Notes: a model not told the origin generated them from the letters alone. Counted from the first letter of the stretch, positions 1 through 6,890 are shown. The stretch is DNA of 8,938 nt from Treponema sp. (GCA_031266695.1 JAISAK010000305.1:1-8938), one strand, 5' to 3'. Made by a program: numbers and translations.

Positions 1-27
1 GCTTACAAACCTGCCCTGTTTTCTGCT

Positions 28-729
28 TTAAGCCTCTTCCTTTTGGGTCTGCTTTTTGTCCCTGAAAAAAGCGATTATCCTGCCGCCGAAAAGCAGCCCC
101 AGCAGGCCGGTCGCCGCGATCAGCAAAAAAATCAGGAGAAGCAGCCGCCAGCGGCCTTCTATCACGGAGGCGCCCATAAGGGTTGAAGAGAAAATTGCCG
201 GTGTCCGCGCCAGGCAGGAAATAAGTACAAAACGGGCAAATCCTATGTCGCTCAGGGAAAATACATAGGTAAGAATATCCTTTGGGGTGCCGGGGATCAA
301 AAACAGCACAAAGACAACAAGGGAAAGTCTGCGGGTATCCTTGAGAAAAGCATATTTTTTGATCTTCTTCCTGCTGAAAAAAAGATCGACAAAGGGGGAA
401 CCGAATTTTTTAACCAGAAAAAAGATCAACGTTGTCGCCGCGGCGCAGCCGGTCAGGCAGATCGCCAGCCCGCCGGGGCAGCCGTAGGCGGCGCCTGCCA
501 AAAGTTCCACGGGCCCGCCGGGAATAACCGCAACGACGATCTGCAGCATTTGCATACCCAGCAGAATCAGAACGCCCTTTATTCCCAGCTTCGTAATCCA
601 ACCGCTAAACCATTGGCGGTACTCTTCTTCGCGTAATTTACGGAAAAAAGGCCAAAAAAATACGCAGAGTATCACCGTAAAAAATACAAAAAAAATTAAA
701 AGAAACAAAAATCGCCCTTTCGTCTTCAT
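28..729 (-). CDS. TVP38/TMEM64 (VTT/SNARE-associated domain) integral membrane protein
   Basis: A polytopic inner-membrane protein of 233 residues, the usual length for bacterial TVP38/TMEM64 (DedA-related) proteins. A hydrophobic segment at residues 5-27 is followed by a charged stretch (KLREEE, 31-36). The VTT core then runs from about 55 to 190, with the glycine/proline signature PGGPVELLAGAAYG at 70-83 and the second signature FLIPGTPKDILTY at 143-155. Further hydrophobic segments lie at about 165-187 and 195-220, and the tail is short and basic (RDKKQTQK). Relatives are implicated in lipid scrambling or flux across membranes, but a substrate cannot be assigned from sequence. The gene lies 48 bases after dus on the same strand, so it probably shares that transcript. 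The ATG at 729 has no obvious Shine-Dalgarno sequence and follows an A/T run. It appears less GC-rich than its neighbours, which may only reflect its hydrophobic, Phe/Lys-rich composition. Confidence 0.85.
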   Translation of the reverse strand: MKTKGRFLFLLIFFVFFTVILCVFFWPFFRKLREEEYRQWFSGWITKLGIKGVLILLGMQMLQIVVAVIPGGPVELLAGAAYGCPGGLAICLTGCAAATTLIFFLVKKFGSPFVDLFFSRKKIKKYAFLKDTRRLSLVVFVLFLIPGTPKDILTYVFSLSDIGFARFVLISCLARTPAIFSSTLMGASVIEGRWRLLLLIFLLIAATGLLGLLFGGRIIAFFRDKKQTQKEEA

Positions 730-777
730 TTTTATATAACCCGGCCCGCCTTCCCAATCAGGAGCTTGTTCTGCGCT

Positions 778-1812
778 TCACCCGGCCTGCTCCGTAAAAT
801 AGGCCGCCCAGATTCGCCCAATTCCGGCAAGATCTTCTCCCCGGTTGATTTTGGTTTTGAGGTAGTTTCCCCACTTTAGATTATCGCAGAAAAAACCGAA
901 AAAACGCCGTGCCCGGGAAAGATGAAATTCCGGCGGCTGGTAACGGGATAAAAGTTCAAGGAAGCGAAGCCCCGTCTCCTCAAGAAAGGCGCCGTTTGGT
1001 TTGGAAAGCGTCTCCGCCGGGACTTGTTCCTGGGCTTGTCCCGAAACTTGCCCCGGGGCAAGCCTTACCCCCGATTCCGCCCCTGCGCGCCGGGCCCGGG
1101 CGAAAATCCAGGGCTGCCGCACCGCGGCGCGGCCCACCATAATTCCCCCATAGCTGCCCGCCCGGGGACCGTCCGGGGCCGTGTCCCGGAAAACCCGCCG
1201 CGCCAGCTCTTCCGCCGAAGCGATGTCCCCGTTCCCGGCCACCGGAATACGCAGTTCCCGGCGCAGCGCGTCAACATAGTCCCAGCGGGCAAGCCGCTTG
1301 AACTTTTCCCGCGCTGTCCGGGGGTGGAGAATGATAAGCTCCGTCCCCGCCTGTTCAAGCCGGCGGCAAAAGGCGGCCAAATATTCAAAATTATCCTCAA
1401 AACCGAGACGAAGTTTGACACTAAGCCTTCTTTTTGTCATTTTTCGCACCCTGTCCATAAGGTTCCCGGCCTTGTCTATAGAAGTCATCCACGCTACACC
1501 CGCCCCAATCCTGCGCAGGGCCGGAGCGGAACATCCCATGTTTATGTCGATTCCGGCACATTCCCGGCGGTCAAGCAAAGCGGCCGCCCCGGCAAGCTGT
1601 TCGGCGTCATGCCCTACCAACTGGTAAACCAGTTTTTCCGGGCAGGGCCCCTGATCCAGATACCAGGCCTCAAAGGGGCCCCCGCCCAAAAGAGCGCCGG
1701 CGCTTATCATCTCGGTAAAGTAGTAATCACAGCCGCCAAAACCATGAATAAGCTCCCTCAAAGCCCGGTGAGTCAGTTCCGCCATTGGCGCAAGCATAAA
1801 AGGCCCAACCAT
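778..1812 (-). CDS. dus: tRNA-dihydrouridine synthase (Dus family)
   Basis: A 344-residue FMN-dependent TIM-barrel enzyme that reduces specific uridines in tRNA to dihydrouridine. The N-terminus LAPMAELTHRALREL (7-21) matches the family's LAPMAGxTDxxFR. The catalytic cysteine is C94 in NMGCSAPALRRIGAG (91-105), where most relatives have GCP. Predicted FMN and RNA contacts follow: K133 (SVKLRLG), H163 and R165 (LHPRTA), NGD 194-196, and GRAAVRQPWIF (227-237). The helical C-terminal domain (about 275-340) is present. Two insertions are visible: a short one at about 210-221, and a Gly/Gln-rich one at about 244-272 in the linker between barrel and helical domain, built partly from a 12-base repeat. 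The ATG at 1812 has no Shine-Dalgarno sequence. M6 (1797) is an alternative start, and an upstream in-frame TAG prevents a longer start. The product family is secure but the Dus subtype is not determined. Confidence 0.93.
   Translation of the reverse strand: MVGPFMLAPMAELTHRALRELIHGFGGCDYYFTEMISAGALLGGGPFEAWYLDQGPCPEKLVYQLVGHDAEQLAGAAALLDRRECAGIDINMGCSAPALRRIGAGVAWMTSIDKAGNLMDRVRKMTKRRLSVKLRLGFEDNFEYLAAFCRRLEQAGTELIILHPRTAREKFKRLARWDYVDALRRELRIPVAGNGDIASAEELARRVFRDTAPDGPRAGSYGGIMVGRAAVRQPWIFARARRAGAESGVRLAPGQVSGQAQEQVPAETLSKPNGAFLEETGLRFLELLSRYQPPEFHLSRARRFFGFFCDNLKWGNYLKTKINRGEDLAGIGRIWAAYFTEQAG
1022..1062. repeat. Degenerate 12-bp tandem repeat ending in a 16-bp perfect palindrome, inside dus
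   Basis: Three degenerate 12-base units lie end to end: ACTTGTTCCTGG (1022-1033), GCTTGTCCCGAA (1034-1045) and ACTTGCCCCGGG (1046-1057). The last one runs into the perfect palindrome CTTGCCCCGGGGCAAG (1047-1062). The unit is a multiple of three, so in dus it encodes a four-residue period PGQV/SGQA/QEQV in the linker between the two Dus domains. GGCTTGTCCCG at 1033-1043 can also pair with CGGGGCAAGCC at 1054-1064 with one G-T pair. Confidence 0.7.
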
Positions 1813-1816
1813 ATTA

Positions 1817-1846
1817 ATTATAATGGTACTCTACTTGACTTGTCTA
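1817..1846 (-). promoter_or_regulatory. Candidate sigma70-type promoter for dus
   Basis: Read on the minus strand, TAGACA (1846-1841, five of six matches to TTGACA) is followed after 18 bases by a perfect TATAAT (1822-1817). The -10 box ends only four bases before the annotated dus ATG (1812), so transcription would begin at or just inside that codon. Either the message is leaderless, or translation starts at M6 (1797), or the box is not the one used. The -35 overlaps that of the divergent promoter. Confidence 0.45.
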
Positions 1847-1868
1847 ACTCTATACCATAAAGTATAGT
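1840..1868 (+). promoter_or_regulatory. Candidate sigma70-type promoter for the receiver/flavo-diiron operon
   Basis: TTGTCT (1840-1845) and TATAGT (1863-1868) are separated by the ideal 17 bases. An alternative overlapping pair is TTGACT (1835-1840) with TAAAGT (1858-1863), also with 17 bases. Either would start transcription at about 1870-1875 and give a leader of only about 14-19 bases, starting near the GAGGAG ribosome binding site at 1875-1880. Confidence 0.5.
1850..1867. promoter_or_regulatory. 6-bp inverted repeat overlapping the rightward -10: possible operator
   Basis: CTATAC (1850-1855), spacer CATAAA, then GTATAG (1862-1867) form a perfect dyad covering most of the candidate -10 TATAGT. 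A regulator bound here would block the rightward promoter and lie just upstream of the leftward one. It is too short and too A/T-rich to exclude chance. Confidence 0.3.
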
Positions 1869-1888
1869 GCAGAAGAGGAGCGCACCGC

Positions 1889-2326
1889 ATGATAGCAAAG
1901 AGTGATATGCCGAACATCAACGATAAAGCCCCCGAGGGTACAAAGCCGGAAGGCGGCGCGTACAGGGTTTTGATAGTTGATGATTCCATGTTCATAGCAA
2001 AGCAGCTCGGACAGATTTTTACATCCGAGGGTTTTGAAGTTGCGGGAACCGCCGCCGACGGGGCTCAGGGCGTTGAAAAATACAAAGAGCTGTACCCGAA
2101 TATCGACCTGGTTACTATGGATATCACCATGCCGGTTATGGATGGAGTTTCCGCCCTGGAGAAGGTACTGGAATTTGACAAGAATGCCTGTATCATTATG
2201 GTGAGTGCCCTTGGCAAGGAGGATGTTGTCAAGAAATCTCTCCTGATGGGCGCAAAAAGCTATATTGTCAAACCCCTGGACCGCAAAAAGGTGCTGGAAC
2301 GGGTCGTTTCGGTTCTGAAACGCTAG
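1889..2326 (+). CDS. Receiver-only (CheY-like) response regulator
   Basis: A 145-residue single-domain phosphoreceiver. The acidic pair D31/D32 (VLIVDDS), phosphoacceptor D78 (TMDITMP), S106 (MVSALG), Y125 and K128 (YIVKP) are all present, so it should accept phosphate from a histidine kinase and switch conformation. There is no DNA-binding or enzymatic output domain. Residues 1-24 before the first strand are a hydrophilic extension. The ATG at 1889 has a good GAGGAG site (1875-1880, spacing 8). M7 (1907) is a less likely start. No kinase is in the window, so its partner is unknown. The 18-base gap to the flavo-diiron gene downstream suggests an operon. It could be a chemotaxis CheY or a regulator of another pathway; sequence alone does not decide. 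Confidence 0.93.
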   Translation: MIAKSDMPNINDKAPEGTKPEGGAYRVLIVDDSMFIAKQLGQIFTSEGFEVAGTAADGAQGVEKYKELYPNIDLVTMDITMPVMDGVSALEKVLEFDKNACIIMVSALGKEDVVKKSLLMGAKSYIVKPLDRKKVLERVVSVLKR

Positions 2327-2344
2327 TTCCTGTTTTGTTAAAGC

Positions 2345-3559
2345 ATGAAGGCTCAAAGTATTTTTGAGGGCGTGTTCTGTCTGCACGCTGATATTCATAC
2401 GGCGGATCTTTTTGAGGGAATATGGCCCATCCCCAAAGGGGTTTCACTCAACGCCTACGCGGTTAAGGGTGAAAAGGCGGCGCTTATCGATCTTGTCCGG
2501 GACTGGACAGGCGCGCCGAAACAGCTTGAGGAATGTCTGGCCTCCGTTAATCTTTCCTTTTCAAATTTCGACTACCTTATACTCAACCACCTGGAGCCGG
2601 ATCATACGGGCTGGCTTAGGGAATTCCGGGAAAAGAATCCCAACGCCGAGATCATCGCAACCCAGAAGGGAATCAACCTTGTTAAATCATTTTATAAAAT
2701 AGAAACCGGGCTCAGGGCGGTAAAAGACGGGGATACCCTGGATCTGGGCGGCGGCAAGGTACTCAGCTTTATTGAAGCCCCCAATGTCCACTGGCCCGAA
2801 ACCATGCTCACCTGGGACGCTTCGTCGGGAACCCTCTTTACCTGCGACGCCTTTGGTTCCTTCGGCGCCCTGGGGGAAAGGGTGTTTGACGACGAATTCA
2901 ACGATGACGAGCACGCCTTCTTTGAGGAAGAAAGCCTCCGCTACTACGCGGACATTATTTCTTCCTTTTCGGCCTTTGTAGAGAAGGCAATAAGAAAAAC
3001 GGAGTCCCTTCCCGTCAGGGTTGTCGCCCCGAGCCACGGTATTGTCTGGCGGAGGGATCCGGGGAAAATTATCGGCCGTTATCTGAAATACGCTTCCTGG
3101 GCCGGGGGGCCCGCGGAAAAAAACATAGCCGTCATTTGGGGTTCCATGTACGGCAACACCGAAGCGGGGGTCCGGGCGGTTGTCCGGGGCATCGAAAGGG
3201 AAGGCGTTCCCTATACCATGCGAAAAATTCCGGATGAAAATATTTCCTGGGTTCTTATGGATGCTTACCGGAGTTCGGCGCTTGTCCTTGCCATGCCCAC
3301 CTACGAGTACGCCATGTTCCCGCCCATGTCCTATGTACTGGATATTTTCAGGCGCAAGCATATTTACGGAAAGAAGGTCCTGCGAATCGGCTCTTGGGGC
3401 TGGGTCGGCGGCGCAAAAAAAGATTACGAGGCGGCCATCGCAAACCTTAAATGGGAAAGTCTTGAATCCTGCGAATGGCCCGGCTTCCCCACGGAAGCGG
3501 ATCTCAAGGCCCTGGAAGAACGGGGCGCCGAACTTGCGCGGCTCGTTAAAAACGGCTGA
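2345..3559 (+). CDS. fprA: Class A flavo-diiron protein (A-type flavoprotein; O2/NO reductase)
   Basis: A soluble 404-residue enzyme that reduces O2 to water and/or NO to N2O using electrons passed through FMN, protecting anaerobes from oxygen or nitrosative stress. The N-terminal metallo-beta-lactamase-like domain (about 1-250) carries the full diiron ligand set: H82, E84, D86 (NHLEPDH), H149 (VHWPETM), D168 (FTCDAF) and H231 (PSHGIVW). The flavodoxin domain (about 258-403) has the FMN phosphate loop GSMYGNTEAG (266-275), MPTYEY (317-322) and GSWGWVGG (349-356). No rubredoxin or flavin-reductase domain is fused, so an external electron donor is needed. There is no strong Shine-Dalgarno sequence before the ATG at 2345, although the N-terminus aligns well with the family; coupling to the receiver gene 18 bases upstream may help. 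Choice between O2 and NO as substrate is not visible here. Confidence 0.95.
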   Translation: MKAQSIFEGVFCLHADIHTADLFEGIWPIPKGVSLNAYAVKGEKAALIDLVRDWTGAPKQLEECLASVNLSFSNFDYLILNHLEPDHTGWLREFREKNPNAEIIATQKGINLVKSFYKIETGLRAVKDGDTLDLGGGKVLSFIEAPNVHWPETMLTWDASSGTLFTCDAFGSFGALGERVFDDEFNDDEHAFFEEESLRYYADIISSFSAFVEKAIRKTESLPVRVVAPSHGIVWRRDPGKIIGRYLKYASWAGGPAEKNIAVIWGSMYGNTEAGVRAVVRGIEREGVPYTMRKIPDENISWVLMDAYRSSALVLAMPTYEYAMFPPMSYVLDIFRRKHIYGKKVLRIGSWGWVGGAKKDYEAAIANLKWESLESCEWPGFPTEADLKALEERGAELARLVKNG

Positions 3560-3585
3560 CGGCAAAAAAGCGCACGCCGCCGTCA
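3557..3585. other. 7-bp inverted repeat at the fprA stop codon
   Basis: TGACGGC (3557-3563, containing the fprA stop codon) can pair with GCCGTCA (3579-3585) around a 15-base loop. No immediate U run follows, only a looser T-rich stretch (CTTTCTCCTGTTTT, 3593-3606). It could be a weak terminator or simply chance in GC-rich sequence. It lies upstream of the nagA -10 box. Confidence 0.25.
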
Positions 3586-3623
3586 TGCCGGGCTTTCTCC
3601 TGTTTTAATCTCCCTTTTTCCGT

Positions 3624-3629
3624 TATAAT
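3624..3629 (+). promoter_or_regulatory. Perfect TATAAT -10 box directly before nagA
   Basis: TATAAT at 3624-3629 sits in an A/T-rich stretch (CGTTATAATAAAAGAT). The expected start site at about 3636-3637 coincides with the GTG start codon of nagA. There is no convincing -35 hexamer at the right distance (TGTTTT at 3601-3606), so an activator or a minor sigma preference may be involved. Confidence 0.45.
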
Positions 3630-3636
3630 AAAAGAT

Positions 3637-4878
3637 GTGCAGAACATAGTCCCGGTTTGCCTTTTTAACGGAACCGTACTCACCGGTTTTACCACAATGG
3701 AGCGCTGTGCGGTGCTTGTGGAAGAAGGTCTGGTCTCCGAGGTTTTTTCCCAAAAACGTTTTGACCAGCGCAGCTTCCAGCCCGGCACGGTAAAAATCGA
3801 CGTGGACGGCGCTTATATTGCCCCCGGCTTCATTGACACCCATATTCACGGCATAGGCGGTTACGGCACCGAGGACGCCGGCGCGGGCCCGGACGGAGGA
3901 GAGGCGGCCGACGGCGGACAGCTTGTTTCCGAAGGGAGGGCCTCAATTCTTGAGATGTCCCGGCTTCTTGTGGGGTACGGCGTTACCGCCTTCAACCCTA
4001 CCCTCTATCCTTCGGAACCGGAACATATGCTTCGGGCGGTGCGGGAAATTGTATCGGCCCCGGGCAGGGAAGAAGGCGCGCGCGTCATGGGGCTGCACCT
4101 TGAGGGGCCCTTCCTTTCTCCGGCGCGGCTTGGGGTACAGAAGGCCGAAACAGTCATGCCCGTGGATCTTCACTTTATGGAAAAACTCTGGGAAGCCTCC
4201 GGGGGGCATATCGTGAATATGACCGTCGCGCCCGAACTCAAAGGCATGCGGGAGCTTGCCCTTTTCTGCGTCAAGAAGGGGATAGTGCTTCAAGCGGGAC
4301 ACACCGACGCGAAATACGAGAACATGGTGGAAGGCATGCAGACCGGGATTCTCCATTCCACCCACCTCTTTAACGCGATGAGCAAACTGGATCACCGTAA
4401 CCCCAACGCGGTGGGGGCTATTCTTATTCATCCCGAAATATCCTGCGAGATCATCGCCGACGGCTTTCATGTGCATCCGGATCTTTTCAAGCTGCTGCTC
4501 CGGGACAAGCCCATCGACAAAATTGTGCTTGTTACCGACGGCCTCAAGCCGACGGAACAGAAGGAAGGCCCCTTCATGGCAAACCGGGAGGAGGTGTTGT
4601 TTCACAACGGCGTTTTTCACCGGGTATCCGACGATGTAATTGCCGGTTCCGGCCTGACCATGATCCGGGGAATACGGAACCTCGTTTCCTGCGGATTCAG
4701 CCTTGAGGACGCCATAAAAACCGCGTCCTTCAATCCCGCCCGTGTTATGCGCTATGACCGGCAGGGCGCCATTGCTCCCGGATACCTGGGGGACCTTGCC
4801 GTGTTTGACAACGATTTTCAGGTCAAGCTGGTCATGGTCGGGGGAACGATAAAGAAGAATCTTTTTTCCGGAGTATAA
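3637..4878 (+). CDS. nagA: N-acetylglucosamine-6-phosphate deacetylase
   Basis: A cytoplasmic amidohydrolase of 413 residues that removes acetate from N-acetylglucosamine-6-phosphate to give glucosamine-6-phosphate. The metal and catalytic signatures are in order: HxH at H69/H71 (PGFIDTHIHG), E156 (LHLEGPFL), H222 (AGHTDA), H243 and N246 (STHLFNAMSK), and catalytic D301 (LVTDG). The C-terminus has the amidohydrolase small-domain ending (FNPARVMRY, GAIAPGYLGDLAVFD). It is longer than the roughly 380-residue E. coli enzyme, mainly through a Gly/Asp/Glu-rich insertion at about 79-99. The start is GTG (3637). The N-terminal beta strands fit the family from the first residue, so the later Met21 is unlikely, but no Shine-Dalgarno sequence precedes it. 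First gene of a tight nagA-nagB-peptidase cluster; 3 bases separate it from nagB. Confidence 0.95.
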   Translation: MQNIVPVCLFNGTVLTGFTTMERCAVLVEEGLVSEVFSQKRFDQRSFQPGTVKIDVDGAYIAPGFIDTHIHGIGGYGTEDAGAGPDGGEAADGGQLVSEGRASILEMSRLLVGYGVTAFNPTLYPSEPEHMLRAVREIVSAPGREEGARVMGLHLEGPFLSPARLGVQKAETVMPVDLHFMEKLWEASGGHIVNMTVAPELKGMRELALFCVKKGIVLQAGHTDAKYENMVEGMQTGILHSTHLFNAMSKLDHRNPNAVGAILIHPEISCEIIADGFHVHPDLFKLLLRDKPIDKIVLVTDGLKPTEQKEGPFMANREEVLFHNGVFHRVSDDVIAGSGLTMIRGIRNLVSCGFSLEDAIKTASFNPARVMRYDRQGAIAPGYLGDLAVFDNDFQVKLVMVGGTIKKNLFSGV

Positions 4879-4881
4879 ACA

Positions 4882-5718
4882 ATGCGATTAATCATTCACC
4901 CCAATTACGGGGAAGCAAGCCGCTGGGCGGCTTATTATATTGCCGGCAGAATCAATGCCTTTAAGAAGGACAGGCCCTTTGTACTCGGCCTGCCTACGGG
5001 CTCCAGCCCCCTGGGGATCTACCGGGAGCTTGCCGGGCTGTACCGGGAGAAGAAGCTTTCCTTCGCCGCGGTACATACCTTCAACATGGACGAATACGTT
5101 GGTTTGGGCGCGGATCATCCCCGGAGTTACCACCGCTTTATGGCGGAGAATTTTTTCGACCATATTGATATTGATAAAAAAAATATCCACCTTCTTGACG
5201 GCATGGCAAAGGATCCCGGGCTGGAATGCCGGCTGTACGAGGAGGCTATTGCCGCGGAAGGCGGTATAGAGCTGTTCCTCGGCGGCATGGGCAGCGACGG
5301 GCACATTGCGTTTAACGAGCCGGGTTCGTCCCTTCACTCAAGAACGCGGATAAAAACCCTTGCCAAAGAAACCAGAATTGCCAACGCCCGGTTCTTTGAC
5401 AATGATCCTTCCGGGGTTCCCGCCACCGCCCTTACCGTCGGCGTCGGTACGGTGATGGACGCAAGGGAAGTACTGATCATCGTAAGCGGCCGCGCCAAGG
5501 CCAGGGCTCTGCGGGCGGTGGTGGAAGAGGGCATTAACCACATGTGGACCCTCTCCTGCCTGCAGATGCACCCGCGGGCCATCATTGTCTGTGACGAGGA
5601 AGCAACCGACGAATTGCGGGTCGGCACGGTTCGCTACTTTAAAGACCTGGAAAAGCAGAACCTCCCCTTATCCGCGCCGGAAGGCGGGGCCTGCCGGGAA
5701 AAGGCGGGAGGCGAATGA
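4882..5718 (+). CDS. nagB: Glucosamine-6-phosphate deaminase
   Basis: A 278-residue enzyme converting glucosamine-6-phosphate to fructose-6-phosphate and ammonia, the step after NagA. Active-site residues match E. coli NagB with an offset of two: D70 (FNMDEYVG), D139, H141 and E146 ([14 protein letters not shown]), the phosphate loop GLPTGSSP (36-43) and K206. Residues that form the N-acetylglucosamine-6-phosphate allosteric site in E. coli are also kept (S149, R156, K158, Y252), which suggests activation by the NagA substrate. The tail after residue 262 extends about 12 residues beyond the E. coli enzyme. GGAG at 4870-4873, inside the end of nagA, is a good ribosome site with spacing 8. The stop overlaps the next start as ATGA. 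Confidence 0.96.
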   Translation: MRLIIHPNYGEASRWAAYYIAGRINAFKKDRPFVLGLPTGSSPLGIYRELAGLYREKKLSFAAVHTFNMDEYVGLGADHPRSYHRFMAENFFDHIDIDKKNIHLLDGMAKDPGLECRLYEEAIAAEGGIELFLGGMGSDGHIAFNEPGSSLHSRTRIKTLAKETRIANARFFDNDPSGVPATALTVGVGTVMDAREVLIIVSGRAKARALRAVVEEGINHMWTLSCLQMHPRAIIVCDEEATDELRVGTVRYFKDLEKQNLPLSAPEGGACREKAGGE

Positions 5719-6890
5719 GCTGCCCCGCCCCGAAGCTCCCCTTCCCTTTCCGGGTTTCGCGGCCCCGGCGGGCCGCGCCGTTATGCGCATTCATTCTCTT
5801 CGCCCTGAACGGTGTTTTTTTCCCCGGCGCTTCGGATGCCGCGGAAACGGATCAAATCGCCGCCTTTTCCGATCCCGCCCGCATCTGGGGCAACGGAGTC
5901 GAGCGGGTTATCGAGGAAGCCTACCGCCTCTGTTTCAAGACGCGGATCATAGGCGGCAGGGTGATGAACCTCCGCATGCCCTTCGCGGAGAACAACGAGC
6001 GGGACCTGTTAATCGACACCGGGTGGGAATTCCTCGGCGGCGGCAAGGGAAACCCCGGTATGCTTTGGCCGCTCATTGAGGAGTTTATCGATTCCGAAGA
6101 CTTTGCCGAATATACCGCCGCCCTTTCGGACGGGCGGGAACAGGTGATCATCTTTGACATTCCCGGCCAAAACTGGCGGAGTTCGCGGGATCTTTTTGAC
6201 ATTGCCCGCATGAAGGCGGGTTCCTACCGGGGCCTTCCCCACCGGCCCTATGTGCTTGTTTCGGGGCAGGGCGTGGAAGATACGGATGTGTACAATTACC
6301 TTTACTGCGTGGGCCTTGCCGGAATGGACTGCTCCGGCTTTGTCTGGCATGTGCTTTCGTACATCGGCCGGGAGGGCGGCCTTGATCTCGGCAGAACCTT
6401 AAGCCGTGTCCTGGGAGTGCCCCGGGGCGGGGATCCTTCCTGGTATGTGGGAACCGCTTTCTTCAACTCCGGGAGTTCCCAGCTTGTCTCCGTAAAAGAT
6501 GAAATCCGCGGCCTCCGCCCCGCGGACATTATTCTCTTCCGGGGCGCCGACGGCGCCATGTCCCATTCGGCGCTTATACAGTCCCTTGATTTTTCCCGGG
6601 GCTTTATCCGCTACCTCCAGTGTACCGACGAGGCGCCCCTGCGCGAGCGGGGGGTGCATGAATCCTTTATTTATTTTGATCCCGGCCGGCCGGATCTTTC
6701 CCTCGGCGACGCGAGTCTTGTCTGGACGCAGAAACGCTACGCCCCCTTTCCCGGCGAAAAAGACAGCCCCTTCTCCGACGACGGCGAGCGCTACCGGGCC
6801 TTTCCCGAACAAGGGGGCGGCCGGGTTGTGCGCATAAAGGTTCTCCAGCCGGTGATAGAAAAGCTTAACCGGCAGCAGGGTCATTTCTGA
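5715..6890 (+). CDS. Secreted NlpC/P60-like cysteine peptidase (putative cell-wall hydrolase)
   Basis: A 391-residue exported protein. A basic n-region (RVSRPRRAA, 13-21), a hydrophobic core (about 22-37) and a probable cleavage site after ASDA (39-42) form a Sec-type signal peptide; no lipobox is seen. Residues about 45-195 form a region I do not recognise. The C-terminal part resembles NlpC/P60 papain-like hydrolases: nucleophile C206 in [12 protein letters not shown], then LRPADIILF (267-275), catalytic H284 in MSHSALI, and a possible third polar residue Q302 (YLQCTD). Such enzymes usually cut D-glutamyl-diamino-acid bonds in peptidoglycan stem peptides. The spacing of 78 residues between Cys and His is longer than in minimal NlpC/P60 domains. 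The start overlaps nagB by four bases, with GGGAGG at 5706-5711 three bases before the ATG, implying translational coupling. Substrate and activity are inferred. Confidence 0.8.
   Translation: MSCPAPKLPFPFRVSRPRRAAPLCAFILFALNGVFFPGASDAAETDQIAAFSDPARIWGNGVERVIEEAYRLCFKTRIIGGRVMNLRMPFAENNERDLLIDTGWEFLGGGKGNPGMLWPLIEEFIDSEDFAEYTAALSDGREQVIIFDIPGQNWRSSRDLFDIARMKAGSYRGLPHRPYVLVSGQGVEDTDVYNYLYCVGLAGMDCSGFVWHVLSYIGREGGLDLGRTLSRVLGVPRGGDPSWYVGTAFFNSGSSQLVSVKDEIRGLRPADIILFRGADGAMSHSALIQSLDFSRGFIRYLQCTDEAPLRERGVHESFIYFDPGRPDLSLGDASLVWTQKRYAPFPGEKDSPFSDDGERYRAFPEQGGGRVVRIKVLQPVIEKLNRQQGHF

Noticed and set aside
1..27. Possible gene end or RNA in the left edge
   Set aside because: Twenty-seven bases downstream of the TVP38 stop codon are too few to assign anything.
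1024..1860. Long plus-strand open frame (278 codons) opposite dus
   Set aside because: It lies entirely antisense to a gene with clear family motifs, is Pro/Arg-rich with no recognisable domain, and crosses the divergent promoter region. GC-rich coding DNA commonly leaves such antisense frames open.
3557..3585. A confident rho-independent terminator after fprA
   Set aside because: The stem is only 7 bp with a 15-base loop and no adjacent U tract, so it is listed only as a weak inverted repeat.
2687..3586. Long minus-strand open frame (299 codons) opposite fprA
   Set aside because: fprA has a full ligand set and FMN-loop signatures in the sense frame. The antisense product shows no domain and no ribosome site.
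5715..5850. Lipoprotein signal (lipobox) in the NlpC/P60-like protein
   Set aside because: The only cysteines near the N-terminus (C3, C24) are not preceded by a lipobox in the right place. The sequence fits a cleavable Sec signal ending near ASDA.
6682..6693. CCGGCCGGCCGG palindrome in the peptidase gene
   Set aside because: It is explained by consecutive GC-rich codons (ProGlyArgPro). Similar runs occur elsewhere in the window and there is no spacing or pairing that suggests a site.
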